Source: Eretmocerus hayati (taxonomy: Eukaryota; Arthropoda; Insecta; Hymenoptera; Aphelinidae). From it: a DNA stretch of 64,000 nucleotides. The translations under genes were made by a program, and so were the position numbers. Positions 37,319 through 47,447 of this stretch are shown here, in pieces. The stretch's first letter is position 1; every line of letters begins with the position of its first letter. Location: contig CM056744.1 of assembly GCA_029851415.1 (NCBI GenBank), forward strand, positions 99,481,338 through 99,545,337, given 5' to 3'. Under the pieces are notes generated by a model. That model had not been told where the DNA came from. It did not search any database and worked only from the letters and a program-made list of their open reading frames with translations.

Positions 37319-37663
37319 AGGTTTATTCGATTATGCGGGTCGGAGCGCTCCGACCGCTCGGATCTGTCCGGTCTCGTCCATCACCGAACGCGCGTTCGGA
37401 CAAAGTTCGCTCGGAGCGCTCCGAACGCTCCATCTAAGATTTCTAGCCGGGGAGAGGGGAGCAGGCCTGGAGGGGAGACAGCCTGTTTCTAATGCTGTGG
37501 ACGATTCCTCCCGTCTCCTCGGCTGAAAATCTTGGACGGAACGTTCGGAGCGCTCCCAAGCGCTCCGAGCGAACTTTTGACCGAACGCGCGTTCGGTGAT
37601 GGACGAGACCGGACCGATCCGAGCGCTCCGAGCGCTCCGAGCCGCATAATCGAATAAACCTAT
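37319..37663. mobile_element. Nested hairpin 3, GC-rich, built from smaller palindromes
   Basis: The arms at 37319-37443 and 37527-37663 begin GGTTTATTCGATTATGCGG. Inside each arm are palindromes of their own: TCGGAGCGCTCCGA and CCGAACGCGCGTTCGG. GC content is far above the window average. The mirrored chance frames share the peptide word RFIRLCGSERS because of the inversion. No coding capacity. Confidence 0.88.
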
Positions 37664-37676
37664 AGATCGAAGCTAG

Positions 37677-37681
<5 letters not shown>

Positions 37682-37707
<26 letters not shown>

Positions 37708-37711
37708 ACTC
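37682..37711. repeat. (CT)n microsatellite
   Basis: CT dinucleotide run directly next to the retrotransposon target site. Confidence 0.85.
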
Positions 37712-37726
37712 ACTCTCTTTCGCTCT
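37712..37726. repeat. Target-site duplication of the retrotransposon, left copy
   Basis: ACTCTCTTTCGCTCT, repeated exactly at 39042-39056 on the other side of the insertion. Confidence 0.9.
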
Positions 37727-39041
37727 TTTTTTTTTTTTTTTTTTTAAGGTGGTTAGAGGGCAAAATCTGCCTCAGGATCCCTCGGATCCGTCCCCAGACA
37801 CCGGACTGGTTCAGCTTACGCGGACTACGCATAGCCCACGCAGGCCATACCAGGCGGGACACGGGTTTGGGTGGGGCCCACCGAGAGGTGGGCCCGGCCG
37901 TGTAATATCCCTCTCCCCTCGATGTCCGATACCTAGGGCATCGGGCAATCAAGAAGGAGATCCACCTGCATCTACCATCTCATCCCGGAACCGCGTGAGC
38001 ATTACTTCAGGATGAGCGGCATGTCTCGCGCTCGATTGCGAGCGTTCCTCTTCTCCATCTTCTCTCTTCGGCCACTTGTCGGCATCTTCTATCTTCATTC
38101 TCCATTGTTCCCTCTCTTTCTTCTTTCTTCTCTCTTCTTCCTTCTTTCTTCCCTCTTCAGTGCATCAGATTCCTCCTGGAATCATTTGGGCCTCTTCTGT
38201 TTCAATCGGCAGAGTCTCTGTGATTCGCCTACTTCGAGGCGCCTTACTTCCCTCTCTTTCTCCTCTTTGCGGGTCATCACCATCTTGATGTATCCGGTGA
38301 GTCTATCCCATGTCTCCTGGTTGCGGAGCAAGTACGGGACGAGATTCTCGGGTGTTAGTTGAGCACCCAGCCATTCATCCAGCTCGGCGCGCTCTCTCCG
38401 GGTGTCGCTGCACTTGAACAGGGCATGTTCGGCGTCATCCCATTCATCCCCGCATGACTGACATGCTGGGGTCGTCCTCTTCTTGAACCTGGTTAGATAG
38501 GAACCGAAGCAACCATGATCGCTCAGTGCCTGCGTCGTCCAGTAGTCCATCTCTCCGTGGGTGCGTTCCGCCCACTTGGCTACGTCACGGATCAGCCGGT
38601 GCGTCCATCTGCCGTTCGCAAATGGCGAATCCCACTCAGTTTGCCAATGCTCAAGGGTGGTTTCCTTCTCGTTGTCGCGGATAATCTCCGTCATCGTCGG
38701 GGTGAGTACTCGTTCGGCTCCGATCACTTTCTGGCGGTCCCAGATCCTCACTCGCTCCGCGACGAGCAAGTGGATGGGCGGAGTACTCGCCAATACGTAA
38801 GCCGCATCTCCTGACACAGTGCGGTAGGCACGGATACTCCTCAGGGCCGCTCTTCGGTGGACAGGCCCCATCTTCTTCTCGATGATGGTCTTCTCTACTC
38901 TCTTTCCCCACACGGGTGCACCGTAGAGCATGATAGAGGTGCTGACGGTGTTGAGAAGTGCGCGCCTCTTTTCCTTGGGTCCTCCGATATTCGGCATCAG
39001 CCGTTGGAGCGCCGCACCAACCCTAGCGCCGCACCAACCCT
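37727..39041 (-). mobile_element. 5'-truncated non-LTR retrotransposon (R1-like), minus strand
   Basis: The insertion lies between exact 15-bp direct repeats. In minus orientation it has the end of ORF2 (39041-38182), a 3' untranslated region (38181-37746) and a poly-A tail, seen on the plus strand as about 20 T at 37726-37745. It is truncated at its 5' end near the conserved LMPNIGGP segment after the reverse transcriptase. The truncation junction carries a tandem duplication of about 16 bp (AGGGTTGGTGCGGCGCT). Long poly-A and an exact target duplication suggest a fairly recent target-primed insertion. Confidence 0.92.
38182..39041 (-). pseudogene. C-terminal part of an R1-clade ORF2 protein
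   Basis: The frame is open from the truncated end to a stop at 38182. From the Met at 38997 it gives 271 residues, and about 15 more precede it. The region after the reverse transcriptase fingers and palm is recognisable by LMPNIGGP and then SIMLYGAPVW (residues 21-30). This is followed by RSIRAYRTVSGDAAYVLA and GRWTHRLIRDVAKW, typical of the R1/TRAS/Waldo branch of insect non-LTR elements. A Cys-His motif sits near the end: C179, C182, H191, C196 (CX2CX8HX4C). The catalytic reverse transcriptase core and the endonuclease are missing, so it is not functional. No internal stops or frameshifts are seen, which points to a young insertion. Confidence 0.92.
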
Positions 39042-39056
39042 ACTCTCTTTCGCTCT
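39042..39056. repeat. Target-site duplication of the retrotransposon, right copy
   Basis: ACTCTCTTTCGCTCT, identical to 37712-37726. The pre-insertion site would read from the CT-rich tract directly into CATACCTATCC. Confidence 0.9.
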
Positions 39057-39170
39057 CATACCTATCCTCTCATGTCATCTCGTGCTGTGTCTGCTGGGTA
39101 AGTTTACTGCTTCAGTTTACTGCTTACAAACATTAGCTGGCATTAGTCGCCAGCTTAGAAACTGCCGTGA

Positions 39171-39187
39171 GGGGGGGGGGGGGCGGG
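39171..39187. repeat. Poly-G tract
   Basis: Thirteen G in a row followed by CGGGG. The minus strand is C-rich. Confidence 0.9.
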
Positions 39188-39633
39188 GCGACCACGAAAA
39201 ATCGCGGTGCACAGCCTATTACCGACAAGGCCGCTTCGAGCGACGCGAGTCCACCGGGGATGGCTCACACAGATGCGCGCTAGGACCAGTCAGACAAACA
39301 GTGCACAAACTTTTTCCAGGAAAAAACACCAAATATCGGGGAGAAGGGCAAGAAATGGGTGGTCCGAGCGTCGAGTGGGGAGACGGTGAAGTAGAATAAA
39401 AGCGATAAATAAAAAAAGAGATGGAGCTTACGGGCGCGAAAATTTCAGAGAGCAAATCTAACCTAAAAGCTCATCCGCGCGCTGACTAGCTCGGTACCGG
39501 AACCGCGTGTATGAAAAGGCTTTCTCTCTCTTGCTCTTACGGCGAGAGACGTGCCTGCTGACTAGTTGAGTACCGGATGCCTGTGCATGAAACAATATGG
39601 CCAAAGTGAAGTAGAATAAAAGCGTATAAAAAT

Positions 39634-40566
39634 AGGCATTATTTTGGCTATTCGAGCGTAAGCGACGGAGAGCATGATTTTACTTGTTCTGGCTTACAAA
39701 TGAGATAATGGGCTAGAATGAGAATTTAAATATACTTTTTTGCAACTGTGTGCGCAAAGTTGTAAAAAAATGAGACTTCTCTTCATTATTTACAGTGCGA
39801 GAAGTAATGCGTGAATGACTTCTCGCACAGTTTCACATTTACGCACTGGTAAAGTGTGCGTAAATGTAACTTCTCGCTCTAATGCATTTTCATTCACGCA
39901 CAGTTCCAAAATATGATGTCACGTCATCCCTCTGAATTTGGCCGTTCTTGAAAACTTCGTTCTCAAGATGATCTTGCTCGGACAGTGGTGCATTTAATTA
40001 CAACTTCGCGCACAGTTGCAAAAAATAGTATACGCAACACGTGCGAGAAGTTTCCGCACACGTTCCCAACTCGCGCGAGAAGTAACATTCACGCACACTT
40101 CGAAACTTCTCCCACACACAGAAGTACATATTTACGCACGCTCGCTTCGCGAGCGTGCGTAAATGTGTTCTTCTGGCTGTGCGAGAAGTTCCAAAGTGTG
40201 CGTGAATGTTACTTCTCGCACTCGTTTGGCAACTTGTGCGGAAATTGACCTTCTCGCACTTGTTGCGTAATATACTATTCCGACTCAAAATGACCATCTG
40301 AACACAATTCCGAGGTCAGTTTAGCTCTAGAATGTCGTCTAGTGTCTCAACGGTGTCAGAACCCGTCGACAGAATCTAAGTTCCTAAGGGGCAGAGGGAC
40401 GACTATTTAGAGCAAAACTGACCTCCGAATTGTGTTTAGATGGTCATTTCGTGTCGGAAAAGTATGTTTGGATCCTCATTCTAGCCCATTATCTCATTTG
40501 TAAGCCAGAACAAGTAAAATCATGCTCTCGGTCGCTTACGCTCGAATAGCCAAAATAATGCCTATT
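39634..40566. mobile_element. Nested hairpin 4 with inner palindromes
   Basis: The outer arms at about 39634-39724 and 40476-40566 are inverted copies (TTGGCTATTCGAGCGTAAGC; ATGAGATAATGGGCTAGAAT). Inside lie a second palindrome centred near 40146 (ACGCACGCTCGCTTCGCGAG then CGTGCGT) with arms reaching about 40010 and 40275, and a third at 40287-40457 (GACCATCTGAACACAATTCC against GAATTGTGTTTAGATGGTC). The inner part is dense in GTGCGAGAAGT and its inverse. No coding sequence. Confidence 0.85.
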
Positions 40567-41413
40567 TTTGACACGGTAAATAGAACCTACAGCTCGCTCC
40601 TGGCTCGAGGCTCGTCCCCGCAACTTCTTACACGTACTTGGGGGTACTTTGGGGAGTACTTTCACACAGATTGGTGCACATCAGTCCAGATTGGAGCATG
40701 TGTGACCGTGATCAAAGATGCCATTTTTGCGAAAACCACGAAACGCGGCATTTTGTAACGCTCGGCAAAAAAAATGAAAAAAATTAACCTCCGCCAAATT
40801 TTTTCCACTGAACGTAGATACCTCAAAGAACATTTTCGCACAAGTTTGGTGAGAAAAAAAATTGAGATATATTTTTGGAATCGAGTCCTGAATTTTCGAT
40901 TTTTTCGTAAATAGCTCAACTTGTATCGACTGTAACTCCAACAAAAAGTGCGATAATTGACTCTCACAAGTGGGCAAATTGTAAGTATCTTCAAGACCTT
41001 TAAAATGACCACTTGTAAAAGTCGATTATCACATGTCTAGTGGGAGCTACATCACTTTGAAGCATGCCCAAAAATCGCTAAAATTTGCTCTCAATGAATA
41101 GCTTGCAGAAGTCGTCAGGCTCACTAAGTGGTCTTGGACAATTTTTTTTTCAAAGATACTAGTCTTGACGAGAAAAATGCGCCCACGCACGTTGCGAAAT
41201 GTTGAATTGCGTTGGAACTATGATTTTTCCAGATTAGGCTAAAAAAGGACCTAAAATGGCCCTTTCATGGGCCCTGGGGCCCACAGGGAGGGCCGAAAAA
41301 ATCTGAAAAAAATTTTTCCGTACCATTTCAACATGGTACTAATAGAAAAGAATTTTTGCGAATTTTTCCCAGACCCCCCTGGTGACGGTTTTGTCCAGCT
41401 TGCTCCAGAATGC

Positions 41414-42464
41414 CTCATATGTTATACGTGGGCCTTAGATCACGATTTTCTATTCTTCAATTTTTACTGTTTCATGTTTAGTGGAGATATATTCGAATTA
41501 GCAATAAATCATGGAAGTTCAGTCCCTCAAGAAATTGAAAAATGAAGCGAATAATTTTGCATTTATACAGTTGTGTTAGCCACAAAACAAGAATCCACGA
41601 CCGCCAGAAAACAATAAATTTGATAGATACTCGATCAAAATTTTAGATTACAGCACATTGTATTATAACAACACACAGACACATATTATAATGAGTTGAT
41701 TGCTACGTTAAAATTTGTGCAAGATTAAGTTGATCATCTTACCGATCGATTCATTTGAGAAATCGTGAGCTAGTCCTTTGTTGAATCGCTGGTGAGCCTA
41801 ACAATTTCTACAATTCATATGAATTATATACTAGGAATGCCGTTAAGATCTTATCCGAGAAAATGATTGAATATCTCTGCGGGGCGTCTTTATTTCAAGA
41901 ATATGTGACTTTTCAAGGAATTTTTCATAGCGAAGTTGGATAATATTACTCATGGTTATAAACTTCGTATGGTGGTGAAAGCTTTCACGATTTGGATGCA
42001 GACGTTTTCCTTGTGGAGGTAACTTCATTCAAGGGGCACAAGCGCGAATTTCTCATTTCATGAAGATTACAAACAAGAACATTAACTTAATGGTGTGCCC
42101 ATTTCCAAATTTTTGAAAATGGAACCTCGAATTAGCCTTTCCGTTACAGATTCGAATGTTCATCAAGGTGACCACTAGAAATTTTCCCAAGTTTTAGATG
42201 TAACTACACTAATAAATGTATAGGTTGTAATGGAGTTTGGACTATATTATATTGTATCTCTTCCAACAACAGTGTTTTATCACAAATTCTCGAGATGTCA
42301 ATATATTCAAGAATTGGTATGGCAAGCTGTAGAGTAATAACGAACAACTATCCAACAGGACCAAGCTAAACCTGCATATTTCCGACAGAGGGTATTTATA
42401 TTGTTTCATATTTCTCACCTATAACCTACCTGTTTTTCCATAGGGATACAACACTTTTGAGCTC
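41414..42464. other. No gene seen
   Basis: AT-rich, short frames only, nothing recognised. Confidence 0.45.
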
Positions 42465-42669
42465 ACAAGGAGAGCATCAAGTCTGCGGGACACGGATCTT
42501 GATGAAACTCCCGGAATCATCTTGTTTTGGTGAAAAATGGGGGTGTCTCCAAGGGTGACCCTTGGAGATGGGATTAAACCCTTGGAGATACCCCCATTTT
42601 TCACCAAAACAAGATGATTCCCAGAATTTCATAAGGATCCGTGTCCCGCAGACCTAATGCTCTCCTTGT
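42465..42669. mobile_element. 205-bp near-perfect hairpin element
   Basis: The two halves are inverse copies: ACAAGGAGAGCAT … TCTGCGGGACACGGATC on the left, and GATCCGTGTCCCGCAGA … ATGCTCTCCTTGT on the right, meeting around CCAAGGGTGACCCTTGGAGA. It resembles a miniature foldback transposon. No target duplication was evident. Mirrored chance frames arise from the inversion. Confidence 0.8.
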
Positions 42670-44204
42670 CAGTCCTGATTGACCTCTTATAGTTATCTGC
42701 TTTTACAGTTGTTGAAAATTCTTCTTTCATTTCATTCAAATTATACAATTTTTATCTGGACTCGTTCACGAATTTGAATGGGATGTTTTTCTTTCTTCCA
42801 TTTCTTTAATCAACGACGCGTTCGAGGACGCATGGGTAGAACTTTATATAGGATTTTTTGAATGATTTGAAGAAATGCCAAAGTAATCTGCGTGAAAATG
42901 TATCAAGGACTCTACGTCGGATATGACACAGGGGAGAGTGGGCGAATTAAGACAAGCTTGATAACTCGGTTGTGTAAGAGTCTAGGCTTCCGCCGCATGA
43001 AAAAGTTTTCAATACCATTACAAACAATGGTTTCTATCGCAGTCAGACCTCCTGAAACGATACTGGAAGTCCTCGCTGACGTAGCGGCGCTTTTTAAGGG
43101 CCTACGTGGTTTGTTTTGAGAATGTAAGTTTACACGCTGCTTCTGCACGAGTGGATCGGCTTAATCGCCATCCGGCGGTAGAAAATGGCGTCACAGAACG
43201 AAGATTTTGAGCCATCGCCAAAAATCGGCCCAGTTGAACCCAAATTATCGCAATTTTGCAAAAAAAAAAACAGGAGGGGTATTTTTGGACGAATTGGTGG
43301 GGGCGAATTTGGACAATGCTAAATCCCATCTAAAATCGGTCGACCGATCGCCTGTCCGTGTTTTTCGAGAATTATTGTTTGTATGTTTGTATCGAGGTGC
43401 GTATATGCATTTGTGCAAATTTTTGAAGCGCGGGTTGTTCCGGGTGAGTTAGATGATTGAATATGGGTTAAAAAGGTGAATTTACGATATCCAATGGCCG
43501 TCTTAAGGGCCAGTTTAGAGGTCAGAAGTCGCTTTTTACTCATTCGAAGATGGTGCTCGATTTTCGCATTTTCACTGTCGCATACGCTGATATCCGGTTG
43601 ATTGTCGCACTCTATCATTCGGATCGTTGACAATACGGGCGAAGCTCGAGGCGAAGCTTATTCAATAAGAAGGATAACGGAAGCACGTCAGCTCCTTAGA
43701 GTTAATAAAAGCCGGCTGTTGGTTACTGGTGACAGTTTCGCATTGATGGAGCGCCTATTTCAATAATATTAAAAATGACGTAGAAATGACTCGCTTGCTG
43801 AGGCTATGGGAGGATGTAGAGGTTGCGGGCGAGTTTCCCTCTCGATTTAGGGATACTACTACGTGTTTTGATGAGCTAATACGACTCTAATAGGCAAGGA
43901 ATATTGCAGTTTACCTCGATTATCCAAGGATGTCCTAATTCCACCCCCCCCCCCCCCCCAACCATCCTGAAGTGCTCCCAAATGCGGAGCGAATTTGGAC
44001 AGATTTTTATTCTTAAACTTCAAAAAAAACCATGAAAGACATGACCGTGAGGCTTGAAAACTTTTCTAGTATCTATCCAATAAGTAGTTGAACTTCAAAT
44101 GCCCGTAGCGCGCCTAGTCCAAAGTATCACCAGACAGCCCCACTGCAAAACCTGTGCTAGTTCGTCCCATTCTCCCCTACATGGACCTAGATCAGAATAG
44201 GTAA
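42670..44204. other. Mostly featureless; poly-C tract
   Basis: A run of 16 C lies at 43944-43959. A possible short gene is at 43185. No other structure was recognised. Confidence 0.4.
43185..43322 (+). CDS. Possible small ORF, 45 codons
   Basis: ATG in a good start context (GAAAATGGCG) opens a frame reading MASQNEDFEPSPKIGPVEPK and ending IFGRIGGGEFGQC before TAA. The first half looks protein-like, but a poly-A run encodes the Lys stretch in the middle. It could be a first exon, a chance frame or a transposon remnant. No family was recognised. Confidence 0.2.
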   Translation: MASQNEDFEPSPKIGPVEPKLSQFCKKKNRRGIFGRIGGGEFGQC

Positions 44205-44782
44205 TTTTCCGAATTTTATAAGAATAAAATACGCTGCTAAAAGTGATTAGCAGAATGCTTCCTCACGGCGTTATATGATAATAATTTTAACGAAAAAGAA
44301 AGTACCCTATATTTTGAGTTTTTCTTGTGGGGAAGCATTCCAGAGAGATTTGGGTAATCTAAAAGAAGGTTTTTCCAACAATATCTATTATTTGGTTGAG
44401 AGAAAACTTTGATACAGTCGGTTTAGAGATGATTAAACTGGAGTTCTTTGTGAAAATTTCCTTCTCCCGAAAGAATCTTCATTTGAATAATGTTTTCCGG
44501 ATTTTATGAAAATTTCGTATCAGCCACTCGATTCAGAATGGCGCATAATTAAGTCTTTAAGTCATTAAAATTGAGATAAATGAGTCGCAAAGGATGATAC
44601 GAGGGAAAAATGACTATTAATTCAAATGTTCTACTATTTTTCGAGTTATTCTTTTGAGGAAGCTTCTTAGAGACATTCAGGCCATCTATACTGAGGTTTT
44701 TTAAACAATATCCATCGTTTGGTTGAGACGGATTGAACAGGAATAAAATGAAATTTTTAATGAAAATTTTGATTTTTTCAAA
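44205..44782. repeat. Two diverged copies of a ~250-bp unit
   Basis: The units at about 44205-44520 and 44525-44782 share the order GAGTTTTTCTTGTGGGGAAGC / GAGTTATTCTTTTGAGGAAGC, then a GGTTTTT block, then TTTGGTTGAGA. A third copy in the same orientation lies at 52085-52480, just outside the right arm of the large hairpin, so the unit flanks that element on both sides. Confidence 0.6.
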
Positions 44783-45901
44783 AAGGACCTTATACATATA
44801 GGCCGAAATCTGCTCCAAAAGTTTTGGCCCCAAAAGTCCTGGAAAAGATAGGCTTTTTGGGCCTAAAAATGGGTCCGTACTCCATTTCCATCGAAAGTGA
44901 CCTCGAAAGCCGTAGTAGCGCATAACCTCCCCTTTTAAAATACATTGGGATGGCCATTTTTGGTTCACAGCTCAAAAATATGGACATCGCCCTGGCTAAT
45001 TCTAATGGGATGTTGTTGTCCATCAAAAGATACAACTTTTCTGTACACTTTGGTGAAGGGGAACGATGGGCTAGTGGGTTAAAAATCGCGTTATTTCTAG
45101 AATTTTCGTGACTCTTGAGCTAAGATAGCGATTTAATCGGAAACAGAGAGGTTTAGCGACAAATAACTGAGGATAAAAGTTGTTCATTTTCAATTTTTCT
45201 TTACAAAATCATTGATTTTATAAGGCCAACATTACTGACAAAGCCTCAGTCAATCAGAAAATGTGGAAAAATGGTATTTTCTGCATTTTTAGGCCTTGAA
45301 ACGTCAATATAGGGAAAAATGAGTAAAGAGCTTCGAAAGATCTTCAAAAAATACAAATTTTTCATTCTTGTCATCTTTCTGAAAAAAACCCTTTCCCTTC
45401 GATTAATAACGCAAGAAAGGGCCAAAAATACGATTTGAGCACTTTAAACTGGCAAAAGCTCGAAAAATTCAAATGCAACCCCCCTAATATTTCAGCCTTG
45501 AAAGATGACTTTTTTCCTATACTTTCGAATGAAAAAGAAAATTTTGCCGTAGAGCTAACCTATATCAAGTTATTGCGTTTTTAATGCAATAATGATACTT
45601 TTCCCGCTCAGTTGCGATGTTTTGACCCCGTTCATCACTCCGTTGTGTGTTTGGGGATGCGAAATGTCATGAATGACTAATATATTGGGTCACGAGATGC
45701 AATAGGCAGTGGCAATGGTTATGTGATACCCCTAGCAATGATTATCCCCATATTCAACGTGCTACCTGGAATCACGAGGACAGTAGACGCATGGAACTAT
45801 CGGATAACATAACCCTCCGGAAGTGTTCATGCATTTTATTTCATCCCTCGACGAATCGGGGATCCAGCGATACGATTACATGAACTTCCTTCCCCCCTCG
45901 C

Positions 45902-46155
45902 TTGGGAATCATTCATATCATATACCGATCGTTTTTCATGATCCGCAAACAAAACCGCTGCTCGACAGCGCGGACTCACGATGAAAGATCTCCAAGATAT
46001 TACTCTTGGTATATACCAGGTAACGGAAAGAATCCGTGTTCATACAGCCAATTGACTCATTTTTCTTCAATTTATAATCATCCACCAATGTATCAGTTAA
46101 AACAAGCCAGTTCGTACACCGATGAACATCTGAGTGCTGATGGATTGTATGAGTT
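45902..46155 (+). pseudogene. Transposon protein, upstream part of the C-terminal region
   Basis: The frame encodes a segment with YYSWYIPGNGKNPCSYSQLT and MYQLKQASSYTDEHLSADG, and is then broken by the insertion at 46156. If the insertion and one target copy are skipped, the frame continues directly into the SWIM segment at 47448 (… GLYE then LFFYKED). The words LKQA.SY..EHL and ADG.YE are typical of SWIM-containing transposon proteins that I recall from insects and other invertebrates. The upstream part of the gene is missing, being replaced by arm sequence. Confidence 0.7.
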
Positions 46156-47447
46156 CAAATTATGAAGATGTAATTTTATCGGTCTTTGCGAGTTAAAGTC
46201 AGCAAATTTTGCTGAATTTTTAGCATCAATCGAGAATGGATTTTTCTCCACTCTCGATCAATGCACCTTTAGAGCCTCGTATGGTTCCGAGGATGCATCT
46301 AAAGGATTTTGATGGAAAGGAATGAAAAGTAAAGATGAGAAATGAGAAACTTGATGAAAAATTTTGATTCTACGCTAATATTGTGCGTGTTTCGCCCTTC
46401 TCTCATTGCTCGGGCTTTTCAAAGTGGTGGAAGAGCAATGAGAGTTTACCACTGACACGCGGCTCAAGTGGCCGAATGTTCGATGGTTTGAACGCCCTTA
46501 TATACGAAAGTTCATCTTCGTTATGCGCTTGCGAGAAACTCTCATTGCTCTTCCACCACTTGGTAAACTCTCATTGCTCTTCCACCACTTTGAAAAGCCC
46601 GAGCAATGAGAGAAGGGCGAAACACGCACAATATTAGCGTAGAATCAAAATTTTTCATCAAGTTTCTCATTTCTCATCTTTACTTTTCATTCCTTTCCAT
46701 CAAAATCCTTTAGATGCATCCTCGGAACCATACGAGGCTCTAAAGGTGCATTGATCGAGAGTGGAGAAAAATCCATTCTCGATTGATGCTAAAAATTCAG
46801 CAAAATTTGCTGACTTTAACTCGCAAAGACCGATAAAATTACATCTTCATAATTTGAAATTCCCGCGAGTGATAAATACGATATCCGATCATATCGATCG
46901 AGTGTCAAAATTAATTACATATATCTCCGGCAGAAGGCCGAAGAGCTGCCAAAGTAAAAATGTTGAGAAATCAAATGGAAATAGCGGGTTAAATTGACCT
47001 TTCTCGCAAGCGCATAACGAAGATGAACTTTCGTATATAAGGGCGTTCAAACCATCGAACATTCGGCCACTTGAGCCGCGTGTCAGTGGTAAACTCTCAT
47101 TGCTCTTCCACCACTTTGAAAAGCCCGAGCAATGAGAGAAGGGCGAAACACGCACAATATTAGCGTAGAATCAAAATTTTTCATCAAGTTTCTCATTTCT
47201 CATCTTTACTTTTCATTCCTTTCCATCAAAATCCTTTAGATGCATCCTCGGAACCATACGAGGCTCTAAAGGTGCATTGATCGAGAGTGGAGAAAAATCC
47301 ATTCTCGATTGATGCTAAAAATTCAGCAAAATTTGCTGACTTTAACTCGCAAAGACCGATAAAATTACATCTTCATAATTTGAAATTCCCGCGAGTGATA
47401 AATACGATATCCGATCATATCGATCGAGTGTCAAAATTAATTACATA
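46156..47447. mobile_element. 1.3 kb insertion made of three copies of one unit
   Basis: Flanked by an exact 13-bp direct repeat GATTGTATGAGTT (46143-46155 and 47448-47460). Inside are three copies of one unit: the first (46156-46628) in one orientation, and two (46629 to about 46915 and 46985-47447) inverted. The shared text includes TTCGCCCTTCTCTCATTGCT and its inverse. The two inverted copies share the tail AAATTCCCGCGAGTGATAAA, which the first copy lacks. The mirrored frame MRVSPFSHCSGFSKWWKSNE (46383 plus, 47155 minus) comes from the inversion and is not taken as a gene. Confidence 0.85.

Larger units (their letters stand above)
35118..41413. mobile_element. Outer foldback: inverted arms of about 850 bp around nested insertions
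   Basis: The left arm, about 35118-35970, starts ATGAGTCATTCTGGAGCAAG. The right arm, about 40570-41413, ends with the inverted equivalent CTTGCTCCAGAATGCCTCAT. The arms are roughly 95% identical by eye and include the GGGCCCCAGGGCCCAT block and the GAGCCTCGAGCCAGGAGCGA block. The mirrored 116- and 98-codon frames in the arms (35531-35881 plus, 40662-41012 minus) are repeat artefacts. The 4.6 kb between the arms is almost entirely made of other inverted repeats and a retrotransposon. No transposase was found. Confidence 0.85.

Noticed and set aside
35531..41012. Matching 116- and 98-codon frames at 35531-35881 (plus) and 40662-41012 (minus)
   Set aside because: They are mirror images in the outer arms of the foldback, with no start context, motif or codon bias. 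Their identity comes from the inverted repeat.
46440..46530. tRNA-like A and B box words (CGGCTCAAGTGG, GGTTTGAAC) suggesting a SINE
   Set aside because: The spacing and the B box fit poorly, no poly-A or simple-repeat tail is seen, and the flanking structure is an inverted array. It is noted only as a test in the findings.
46383..47155. Shared 84-88 codon frame beginning MRVSPFSHCSGF in the three-copy insertion
   Set aside because: It occurs because the unit is present in both orientations. It overlaps internal inverted repeats and has no recognisable domain.
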